The notes under the pieces: model-generated | The model's input: the letters and a program-made list of their open reading frames with translations, nothing else | Databases searched by the model: none | What the model was told of the DNA's origin: nothing | Position numbers and translations under genes: made by a program | Shown here: positions 1 to 5,680 of the stretch, one piece after another | How positions within the stretch are numbered: the first letter of the stretch is position 1 | Layout: each line of letters begins with the position of its first letter | DNA from: Pseudomonadota bacterium | GTDB taxonomy: Bacteria > Pseudomonadota > Gammaproteobacteria > Steroidobacterales > GCA-2729495 | Direction: 5' to 3' | DNA: 5,680 nt | NCBI GenBank assembly: GCA_030836925.1 | Contig: JAUPLK010000122.1 | Location: 1-5,680, forward strand

Positions 1-416
1 CGCGTCGAGTAGCGCAGCGTATCGGCGAGGCAGGCCGGATGCAGCTGCATGCTGAAGATGCTCGGGATATCCAGCGCACTGAGCAGCACGGCGGCTACGC
101 AGAAGGCCCCCATCACCAGCCTGTTTTTTGCCCAGCCGAGGCCGGCCTGTCGGGCCATGGCACCCGCCGCGATCACCAGCAAGGGCAGCATGGACCAGTG
201 CCAGGCGAAAGCCGGCATGCTCAGCGCGTAGAGCAACTCGCCCTGGCCGATGAAGCGGCCCATGCCGATACGCAGGTTGTCATAGAAGAGCAGGGTGGAA
301 GCGACCAGCACGAGCAGCAGCGCTGTTGGCCGGCCGGTCTGTACCCAGAGCCGCCAGCCCCACAGCCAGATCACGAGGTGAATGACTGCATAGCAGAGAA
401 AAAGGCCTGACAGCAT
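1..416 (-). CDS. Multi-pass inner-membrane protein of unknown function (partial, C-terminus beyond left edge)
   Basis: I do not recognise the family. The frame is open from the ATG at 416 to the window edge, giving 138 codons without a stop; an in-frame TGA lies eight codons before the ATG, and there is no other ATG between them. The start is preceded by GGGGA eight bases upstream. The protein begins MLSGLFLCYAVIHLVIWLWG and shows about four hydrophobic segments, near residues 2-23, 31-45, 70-88 and 99-118. The first two are joined by a short basic/polar turn. A polar stretch after the second segment (YDNLRIGMGRFIGQGELL, about residues 45-62) and a His-Trp pair at the start of the third look like conserved functional features, but I cannot assign them. 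It follows the dehydrogenase stop by 21 bases on the same strand, so it is probably the third gene of that operon. The clean hydrophobic pattern favours this frame over the low-complexity plus-strand frames opposite it. Confidence 0.72.
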   Translation of the reverse strand, partial: MLSGLFLCYAVIHLVIWLWGWRLWVQTGRPTALLLVLVASTLLFYDNLRIGMGRFIGQGELLYALSMPAFAWHWSMLPLLVIAAGAMARQAGLGWAKNRLVMGAFCVAAVLLSALDIPSIFSMQLHPACLADTLRYST

Positions 417-437
417 GTTGGATATCCCCGCGGTGTT

Positions 438-1421
438 TCAGCTGAGCTTATTGTCTGCTTCGCCGTCCAGGAAGGCGCGGATGTTGGCCACCACCTCATC
501 CAGAGCCCGTTGTCGGGCTTCGCGGGCGGCCCAGGCGATGTGCGGCGTGACCAGCAGGTTCGGCAGCCGGGCCTCCAGCAACGGGTTGCCGCTGGCGGGT
601 GGTTCTTCCGGCAACACATCGATGCCGGCGGCACCCAGGCGGCCAGCGCGCAAGGCCGCCAGCAATGCCGGCCCGTCGACGAGCGCACCGCGCGCGGTAT
701 TGATGAGCACTGCATCGCTGCGCATCAGCTGCAGCGTCTCCGCGTTGATCAGGTGACGGGTGGCCGGCGTCAGCGGGCAATGCAGGGACAGCACATCGCA
801 ACTGGCCAGCAGCTCCGGAAAATCCCTGCGCTCCAAGACCGGGTCGTCAGTGTCATTTGCCCCGGCGTCCGCATTCGTCCGCAGCGACTGGCTGACCAGT
901 ACCCGCATGCCGAATGCCTGCGCGACGCGGGCGACGGCCCGACCCAGCTGCCCGTAGCCGATGATGCCGAAGCTGCGTCCGGCCAGTTCGCGAACCGGAT
1001 AGTCGAGCAGACAGAAATGCGGACTGCGCTGCCAGGCGCCGTTCACCAGCAGCCGGCGGTATTCGTCCAGGCGCAGGTTGAGGCTGAGCAGCATGCCGAA
1101 CACGTGCTGCACGACCGATGCCGTGCAGTAGTTGCGGATGTTGCATACCGTGATGCCCAGTTCGCGGGCGGCCTGCAGGTCGATGTTGTCGCTGCCGGTG
1201 GCGGCCAGGCAGACCAGTCGCAGCGCGGGATTTGCCGTCAGCAGTTCGCGATCCAGCCGCACCTTGTTGACGATCAGGATTTCACAGCCGGCGATCCGTT
1301 CCCGGGCCTCTCCGGGCGTGCTGCTGGCAAACAGTCGGATCCCCGGCAGCGTCTGGTGCAGCGCAGACAGGTCCAGGTCGGCCGGACCGAGCGAGCCAAA
1401 GTCCGGAAAGACCGCCTTCAT
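438..1421 (-). CDS. D-isomer-specific 2-hydroxyacid dehydrogenase (hydroxypyruvate/glyoxylate reductase-like)
   Basis: A 327-residue cytosolic NAD(P)H-dependent oxidoreductase that should interconvert a D-2-hydroxyacid and its 2-oxoacid. The best guess by similarity is hydroxypyruvate or glyoxylate reduction to D-glycerate or glycolate; the substrate cannot be fixed from sequence. The N-terminal substrate domain (about 1-100) carries the AATGSDNID loop (73-81). The Rossmann domain (about 105-295) has GYGQLG at 155-160. By comparison with 3-phosphoglycerate dehydrogenase, the catalytic set is complete: Arg244 in NTARG, Asp268 and Glu273 in GIDVLPEEP, and His294 in TPHIAWA. Length is normal for the family. 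The ATG at 1421 overlaps the TGA of the upstream PEPC gene as ATGA, with AGGA six bases upstream inside that gene, so translation is probably coupled. An oddity is that the end of the second Rossmann strand (VLVSQSLR, 174-181) lacks the usual acidic residue that selects NAD, so NADP preference is possible. Family is sure, substrate is not. Confidence 0.95.
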   Translation of the reverse strand: MKAVFPDFGSLGPADLDLSALHQTLPGIRLFASSTPGEARERIAGCEILIVNKVRLDRELLTANPALRLVCLAATGSDNIDLQAARELGITVCNIRNYCTASVVQHVFGMLLSLNLRLDEYRRLLVNGAWQRSPHFCLLDYPVRELAGRSFGIIGYGQLGRAVARVAQAFGMRVLVSQSLRTNADAGANDTDDPVLERRDFPELLASCDVLSLHCPLTPATRHLINAETLQLMRSDAVLINTARGALVDGPALLAALRAGRLGAAGIDVLPEEPPASGNPLLEARLPNLLVTPHIAWAAREARQRALDEVVANIRAFLDGEADNKLS

Positions 1422-4171
1422 CCGGAATCCTGCAGGCCTCGCGCGATGCCGTTGACGCTCGCGGTCAGGGCGTTGAAGAGCACCTCGTCGTTGCTCTGCC
1501 GCCAGCGACGCAGCAGGTCGATCTGCAGCAGGCTCATGGGGTCAACGTAGGGGTTTCGCAGCCGTATCGAGCGGCGCAGGGTGTTGTCCTTCTCCAGCAG
1601 GACCTGCTGCTGCTTGACGCGCAGGATGCTTGCCGTGCTGCGCAGGAACTCGCCGTGGATACGTGGAAAGAACCGCTCGTGCAGTTCGCCGCCCAGCGCC
1701 GAATACTGACTGGCGATGGTGAGATCACTCTTGGCCAATGCTATTTCCACGTCGGAGACCAGTGTGCGGAAGAAGTACCAGCCGGCCAGCATCTCGTGCA
1801 GTTTGGCTTCGCCAAACTGTTCCATGGCGCGCTCGAGTCCATGACCGAAGCCGTACCAGCCGGGCAGCATGTTGCGACTCTGCGTCCAGGCAAAAACCCA
1901 GGGCGCGGTACCGGCTGCCGCCAGCAGGCCATCGGAGAGACCGGATTCCATATCGCTGCCGTGGCGCATGCGCTCGATCACGTCGGCCGGCGTGGCCAGC
2001 CGGTAGTACTCCGAAAAGCCCGGTGATTCCAGCACCAGCGCCTGATACTGGCTGCGGGCTGCCGAAACGATGACCTCGATGATCGCTTCCCATTCAGGCC
2101 GCTCGCCGGCGCGCGGTTCGCTTGGCCGCAGCTTGCTGCGGGTGACGGCGGCAAGCGCCTGATCCAGCGTGCGCAGCGCGATGGCGCGCACACCGTACTT
2201 GTTGGCGACCAGTTCGCCCTGCTCGATGGCCCGCACGCCTCCCTGCACGGTTCCGGGTGGTGCGCTGAGTATGTCGGCATGTGCCTTGCCACCGCCGGCG
2301 CCGAGCGCACCCCCGCGTCCATGAAACATGGTGAGTGCGATATCCCTGGCTCTGGCGGTGGTCAGCAGTTCGCGCTGTGCCTTCAGCAGGGCCCAGCGTG
2401 CCGACGCCAGGTCGGCGTCGACATTGCTGTCGGATACACCGAGCATCACGATCTGGTGGCGACCGCGGGCCGCGAGGTGATTTCGGTAGCCGGGCTCTGC
2501 ATGGAGCTGGCTGATCAGTGCAGCCGCATTACCGAGACCACTGATGGTCTCGAAGGCCGGGGCGATGTCCAGTGCGATGGCATCCTCGCGCCGCAGTCGC
2601 TCGCTCCATTGTGCCAGCAGTAGCACGGACAGCACGTCATCAACGCCTTCGGCCATGCTGACGATATAAGGACCGATCGACTTCTCGCCAAAGCGCCGCC
2701 TGCAAAAGGCGATGGCCTGGAAAATGCCGATGGCCCGCTTGCCCTCGTTGTCAAAGTCGACGAGCGGCGACTCGTTCTCGGCGAGCGCCTTGCGCAGCCG
2801 CTCTGTCCGGTACTCGCTGCTCTGCTGCAGCCAGTCAGCTTCATCGAGGCTACGGCCGATGATCCGGCGGTTGACGCCGGCTTCCTGGCGGATATCCAGC
2901 GTCATGAAATGAAAACCGAAGGTTTCCACCCGTCGCAGCAGTCGGCGCACGGCGAACAGGCCGGCGTGCTGACCACCGTGCCGGGCCAGGCTGTCGATGA
3001 TCAGGCGCAGGTCGCCCGCCAGTTCCTCGGCCGAGTCATAGGGAAACAGGCCATCCGAAAAAGTCGACTGCAGCCGCGCCATCATCAGGCGCAGCATGAC
3101 CCGGTAGCGCATGTCCCGGTGACGTACCGGCGTCATGCTCAGGGCATTGGGAAAGTGTCCGGCATACAGGCGGATGCGTTCTTCGATCTCCGCCGAGACA
3201 CCGATGCGCGTCCGGCTCTGGCTGAGTTTTTCGGTGAGCTCCCTGCATTCGCGATGGTAGAGGTCGAGTATCAACGAGCGCTGCCGGCCGATCAGCTCGC
3301 GGATGGTTCGCGCCGTGATCTCGTTGCGACCGACCATGTCGCCGCCGATCCATGAGGCCAGCCGCACCATCACCGGCAGCTTTATGCGGCGTGCTTCATC
3401 GCCCCAGACCGTTTCCAGTGCGGTTTCAAAGTTCTCGTAGAGCACCGGGATGACGCGATAGATGGTCTCGGTGAGGAAGAACAGCACATGCTCGAGTTCG
3501 TCAGCGACGGTACGCACACCGGGTGGGTGTTCGTCGGTTTGCCAGATGGCGGTGATGTCGTCGCGGATATTCTCCAGGTCGGCCGCGATCTCGCGCGGTG
3601 ACAGCGACGGGTTCTGCATGTCAGTGAGCCGCCGCACGATGTCCTTCTGCCGGCGCAGGATGGTGCGGCGGGTGGGCTCGGTCGGATGCGCGGTGAGTAC
3701 CGGCTCGAAGCTCAGATCGGCCAGGATCGCACCGATCTCCGCAAGCGTGACGCCCATGTCGCGCAGCTCGAACAGAGTGTCCTCGAAGCCGCCCGGCTGG
3801 CGGTGTTTGCCTTCGCGCAGATAGGCGCGCCGGCGGCGTATGCGGTGTACCAGTTCCGCGCTGTTGACGGCCTGGAAGTAAGTGGAGAAGGCGCGAATGA
3901 ATGTTTCGGCCTCGGTTGCCGACAGCGGACCCAGCAGCGCCGCCAGTCGTCGGCCGGCCTCCGGATCGCCTTCGCGAGCGTCGATTGCTGCCCGGCGCGT
4001 CTGCTCGACGCGGTTGAGCAGGGCCTTGCCGCCCTGCTCCTCCAGCAACTGCCCGACGATCATGCCCAGATCATGGACGTCCTGGCGCAGGCCGGCGTCC
4101 TTGGCCAGGAACAGGATATCCCCGCGCTTTTCACTGGCGCTCGGGGCTGGCTGCGGTATTTCAGGTGTCAC
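1418..4171 (-). CDS. ppc: Phosphoenolpyruvate carboxylase family protein with altered active site
   Basis: The family carboxylates phosphoenolpyruvate with bicarbonate to oxaloacetate and phosphate in the cytoplasm, refilling the TCA cycle. Numbered from the GTG at 4171, the protein has 917 residues (E. coli Ppc has 883) and aligns along its whole length. Retained, with E. coli equivalents: His162 in LTAHPTE (His138), Arg428 in LDIRQE (Arg396), Glu541 in FET (Glu506), Asp581 in VSDSN (Asp543), His617 and Arg619 in FHGRGG (His579, Arg581), Arg766 in WTQSR (Arg713), Lys814 (Lys773) and Arg872 (Arg832). Changed: Val584 (Lys546), Ala625 (Arg587), Gly754 (Arg699), Asp915 (Asn881), and GGDMVGRNE at 276-284 in place of GGDRDGNPN. 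There is no frameshift or internal stop. The GTG start is chosen because AAGGG lies seven bases upstream; a TTG at 4228 would add 19 residues but has a poor ribosome site. It is the first gene of the minus-strand operon. Membership of the PEPC family is clear; normal carboxylase activity is doubtful. Confidence 0.93.
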   Translation of the reverse strand: MTPEIPQPAPSASEKRGDILFLAKDAGLRQDVHDLGMIVGQLLEEQGGKALLNRVEQTRRAAIDAREGDPEAGRRLAALLGPLSATEAETFIRAFSTYFQAVNSAELVHRIRRRRAYLREGKHRQPGGFEDTLFELRDMGVTLAEIGAILADLSFEPVLTAHPTEPTRRTILRRQKDIVRRLTDMQNPSLSPREIAADLENIRDDITAIWQTDEHPPGVRTVADELEHVLFFLTETIYRVIPVLYENFETALETVWGDEARRIKLPVMVRLASWIGGDMVGRNEITARTIRELIGRQRSLILDLYHRECRELTEKLSQSRTRIGVSAEIEERIRLYAGHFPNALSMTPVRHRDMRYRVMLRLMMARLQSTFSDGLFPYDSAEELAGDLRLIIDSLARHGGQHAGLFAVRRLLRRVETFGFHFMTLDIRQEAGVNRRIIGRSLDEADWLQQSSEYRTERLRKALAENESPLVDFDNEGKRAIGIFQAIAFCRRRFGEKSIGPYIVSMAEGVDDVLSVLLLAQWSERLRREDAIALDIAPAFETISGLGNAAALISQLHAEPGYRNHLAARGRHQIVMLGVSDSNVDADLASARWALLKAQRELLTTARARDIALTMFHGRGGALGAGGGKAHADILSAPPGTVQGGVRAIEQGELVANKYGVRAIALRTLDQALAAVTRSKLRPSEPRAGERPEWEAIIEVIVSAARSQYQALVLESPGFSEYYRLATPADVIERMRHGSDMESGLSDGLLAAAGTAPWVFAWTQSRNMLPGWYGFGHGLERAMEQFGEAKLHEMLAGWYFFRTLVSDVEIALAKSDLTIASQYSALGGELHERFFPRIHGEFLRSTASILRVKQQQVLLEKDNTLRRSIRLRNPYVDPMSLLQIDLLRRWRQSNDEVLFNALTASVNGIARGLQDSG
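1428..1431 (-). promoter_or_regulatory. Ribosome binding site of the dehydrogenase inside the end of the PEPC gene
   Basis: AGGA lies six bases before the ATG at 1421, within the last codons of the PEPC gene. Together with the ATGA stop/start overlap (1421-1418), this is the usual arrangement for coupled translation of two operon genes. Confidence 0.6.
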
Positions 4172-4178
4172 TTGGGCG

Positions 4179-4183
4179 CCCTT
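4179..4183 (-). promoter_or_regulatory. Ribosome binding site that decides the PEPC start
   Basis: On the minus strand AAGGG lies seven bases before the GTG at 4171. The upstream TTG at 4228 lacks a comparable site, and the next ATG is 36 codons further in, inside the conserved N-terminal helix region. Confidence 0.6.
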
Positions 4184-4263
4184 GCTGGCCGGTCTGGCGC
4201 CGGCATTTTCGCAGATACCGGGCTGCAAAAGCGCCAGGCGACCGCTTATTCCCCGGCGTGTGC

Positions 4264-4273
4264 CGCATATGCG
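4264..4273. promoter_or_regulatory. 10-bp perfect palindrome in the divergent intergenic region (possible operator)
   Basis: CGCATATGCG reads the same on both strands. It sits ten bases upstream of the permease -35 element and about 93 bases upstream of the PEPC start, where a regulator could act on both genes. A short palindrome can occur by chance and no regulator gene is in view, so this is only a candidate. Confidence 0.22.
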
Positions 4274-4282
4274 CAGCCCGAA

Positions 4283-4312
4283 TTGCCGGCCCGCAATAGC
4301 CCGTGATATACG
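4283..4312 (+). promoter_or_regulatory. Predicted sigma-70 promoter with extended -10 for the permease gene
   Basis: A -35-like TTGCCG (4283-4288) is followed after 18 bases by TATACG (4307-4312), preceded by TG at 4304-4305, which gives the extended -10 pattern TGnTATA. Each hexamer matches four of six consensus bases. Transcription would start near 4319, leaving a leader of about 40 bases before the TTG start at 4360. Prediction from sequence only. Confidence 0.5.
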
Positions 4313-4346
4313 ATCTGGCCGCCAATCAGGCGAAATACAAAAGAAC

Positions 4347-4352
4347 AGGGGA
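4347..4352 (+). promoter_or_regulatory. Ribosome binding site that decides the permease start
   Basis: AGGGGA sits seven bases before the TTG at 4360 and is the only strong Shine-Dalgarno match among the possible starts in this frame. It supports TTG 4360 over GTG 4303 and ATG 4396. Confidence 0.65.
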
Positions 4353-4359
4353 TCAGCCC

Positions 4360-5680
4360 TTGCCGACTCTGCCCGATCTGCATGCCTTTGTCGTCATGGG
4401 TCTCAGCTGTGCGGCGCTGTACTTGTTCTCGCGTGAGCATATCCGGGCCGAGGCGACGAGTCTGTGGGTGTTGCTGGCACTCGCCCTGATCTTTTATCTC
4501 TATCCCTACGATGACTTTCGGCCGGCGGATATCTTCGCCAACTTTGGTCATGAGGGACTGGTGACCGTCTGTGCGCTGATGGTGCTCGGGCAGGGACTGG
4601 ACCGCACGGGCGCCATGCAGCCGCTCGTGACCGTGCTTGCGCGTACCTGGGTAAGGCGCCCCCGCTTTGCGCTGTTTGTCACGCTGGTCACATCCTGGGC
4701 GACCAGCGGCTTCATCAATGACACGCCACAGATCGTCATGCTGATTCCGGTGCTGGTGGCCTGCTCGCTTCGCGCGGGCAAGGCGCCGTCAAACGTCTTG
4801 TTGCCGATGGGCATGGCGGTGTTGCTCGGTGGCATGACCACGACCATCGGCTCGGGCACGAACATCCTTGCGGTGGGCATCGCGAGCGAATTCGGCATGT
4901 CGATCGGCATGTTCGATTTCTTTGTGCCGGCAGCTGTCGGCGGAGCGGTTGGTCTGCTGTACCTGTGGTTGGTCGCACCGCGTCTGCTGCCGGTACGCAA
5001 ACCCCTGACCTCCGAAAGTTCACCACGCCTCTTCAACGCGGTATTGCATGTCAAGGCGACCGGTTTCGCGGCCGGCCGTACCCTGGCCGAGGTGCGCAAG
5101 CGCACCGAGCAACGCATGCGTATCGACCGCATCAGCCGCGGTGACGGTCTGTTGCCGGTCAAGGAACCATCCGTGCAGCTGCAGGCCGGTGATCGCCTCT
5201 ATGTCCGCGATACGGCGGACAACCTGAAGAACTACGAACGTCTGCTGGGTGCGACGCTGTACAACACCAGTGATGTCGGCACACCGGTGAGTGCGGGCGT
5301 ACCGCTCGACGAAGAGGGGCAGCAGCTGGCAGAAGCCGTGATTTCCCGCAGTTCGCCGCTGCATAACCGGACTCTGAACGCGGCACATTTCAGCACACTC
5401 TACAATCTGGTTCCGCTCGCCATACATCGCACCATGTCAGGTGCCGATCTCAGCGAGGATCTGAGCAATATTCGCCTGCAGGCCGGCGATGTACTGCTGG
5501 TGCAGGGTGCACGCGACGCGATCGCCGAACTGCGCAGTAGCGGCTCGATACTTGTGCTCGATGGCACCATCGATCTGCCGCATACGGACCGGGCACCGTG
5601 GGCGCTCATGATTCTGCTCATGGTCGTGCTGGTGGCCGCCTTCGGGCTATTGCCCATGTCGCTGTCAGCGCTGGTCGGTG
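4360..5680 (+). CDS. SLC13/DASS-family permease with two TrkA-C (RCK_C) domains (partial, C-terminus beyond right edge)
   Basis: An inner-membrane anion symporter of the divalent-anion/Na+ (SLC13, ArsB/NhaD superfamily) type; possible substrates are dicarboxylates, sulfate or similar anions, and the sequence does not decide. 440 residues are visible. The N-terminal half has about seven hydrophobic segments between residues 6 and 204. It includes the two family signatures in slightly changed form: NDTP at 120-123 (usually NNTP) and IGSGTN at 163-168 (usually IGTSTN), which line the Na+/substrate site in the family. Two RCK_C domains follow, near 224-302 and 320-401, each with the typical LQAGD turn late in the domain. 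Membrane segments resume at about 413 and run off the edge, so the second repeat is missing here. The TTG start is chosen because AGGGGA lies seven bases upstream and the resulting MPTLPDLHAF start leads straight into the first helix. GTG 4303 lies inside the predicted promoter, and ATG 4396 would cut the first helix. The gene is transcribed divergently from the PEPC operon. Confidence 0.9.
   Translation, partial: MPTLPDLHAFVVMGLSCAALYLFSREHIRAEATSLWVLLALALIFYLYPYDDFRPADIFANFGHEGLVTVCALMVLGQGLDRTGAMQPLVTVLARTWVRRPRFALFVTLVTSWATSGFINDTPQIVMLIPVLVACSLRAGKAPSNVLLPMGMAVLLGGMTTTIGSGTNILAVGIASEFGMSIGMFDFFVPAAVGGAVGLLYLWLVAPRLLPVRKPLTSESSPRLFNAVLHVKATGFAAGRTLAEVRKRTEQRMRIDRISRGDGLLPVKEPSVQLQAGDRLYVRDTADNLKNYERLLGATLYNTSDVGTPVSAGVPLDEEGQQLAEAVISRSSPLHNRTLNAAHFSTLYNLVPLAIHRTMSGADLSEDLSNIRLQAGDVLLVQGARDAIAELRSSGSILVLDGTIDLPHTDRAPWALMILLMVVLVAAFGLLPMSLSALVG

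Larger units (their letters stand above)
4172..4359. other. Divergent intergenic region between the PEPC operon and the permease gene
   Basis: These 188 bases separate the two outward-facing start codons and must hold promoters for both directions. The plus-strand promoter is fairly clear. For the minus strand the best I find is TTGCGG (4296-4291) with CATATG (4271-4266) at a long 19-base spacing, overlapping the palindrome; this is weak. I see no small gene, RNA or terminator hairpin here. Confidence 0.6.

Noticed and set aside
417..437. Terminator between the dehydrogenase and the membrane protein
   Set aside because: The 21-base gap has no stable hairpin with a T tract; it looks like an ordinary intra-operon spacer carrying a ribosome site.
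510..1550. Long plus-strand open frame of 346 codons opposite the dehydrogenase
   Set aside because: It is rich in Gln, Arg and Ala with no domain pattern, and lies antisense to a gene with a complete set of catalytic motifs. Such frames are common shadows in GC-rich DNA.
1418..4171. PEPC as a frameshifted pseudogene or with sequencing errors at the changed sites
   Set aside because: Motifs on both sides of every changed residue stay in one frame over the full length, with no internal stop. The changes are clean substitutions.
438..4171. Serine-cycle gene cluster for C1 assimilation
   Set aside because: Only a PEPC-like and a dehydrogenase gene are present. No malate thiokinase, malyl-CoA lyase, glyoxylate aminotransferase or glyA is in view, and the PEPC active site is altered.
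4172..4228. TTG at 4228 as the PEPC start
   Set aside because: No good ribosome site, and the added 19 residues have no counterpart in the family. It remains possible but is less likely than GTG 4171.
3686..4436. Plus-strand open frames opposite the PEPC N-terminus, running into the intergenic region
   Set aside because: They have no recognisable motif, overlap the well-supported PEPC coding frame and lack good start signals.
4246..5657. Minus-strand open frames opposite the permease
   Set aside because: Compositionally odd (Pro/Ser/Arg-rich) shadows of a gene with clear SLC13 and RCK_C signatures.

Overview
The window is GC-rich, densely coding DNA from a bacterium. Gene content and sequence style point to Pseudomonadota, most likely Gammaproteobacteria, but this is an inference with no marker gene behind it. 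I see no RNA gene, CRISPR array, insertion sequence or other mobile element.

Layout: a three-gene set on the minus strand runs from about 4171 down to the left edge, and one gene on the plus strand diverges from it and leaves by the right edge. In transcription order, the minus-strand set is a full-length phosphoenolpyruvate carboxylase (PEPC) family protein (4171-1418), a D-isomer 2-hydroxyacid dehydrogenase overlapping it by ATGA (1421-438), and, after a gap of 21 bases, a multi-pass membrane protein of unknown function cut by the left edge (416-1). The plus-strand gene (4360 onward, open at the right edge) is an SLC13/DASS-type permease with two TrkA-C (RCK_C) domains set between its membrane halves. 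The 188 bases between the divergent genes hold a good extended -10 promoter for the permease, a 10-bp palindrome and both ribosome binding sites.

The most notable point is the PEPC. It keeps the overall fold signatures and several active-site residues, but at the positions of E. coli Ppc Lys546, Arg587 and Arg699 it has Val, Ala and Gly. The GGDRDGNP loop is also changed, and the C-terminal Asn881, part of the aspartate-inhibitor site, is Asp. The reading frame is intact over 917 codons, so this looks like a maintained, divergent PEPC homologue rather than a decaying gene. It may carry out a different reaction, be regulated differently, or be a pseudoenzyme. Its translational coupling to a 2-hydroxyacid dehydrogenase and its shared intergenic region with an anion permease suggest a small C3/C4 organic-acid module. 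That functional link is inference only.
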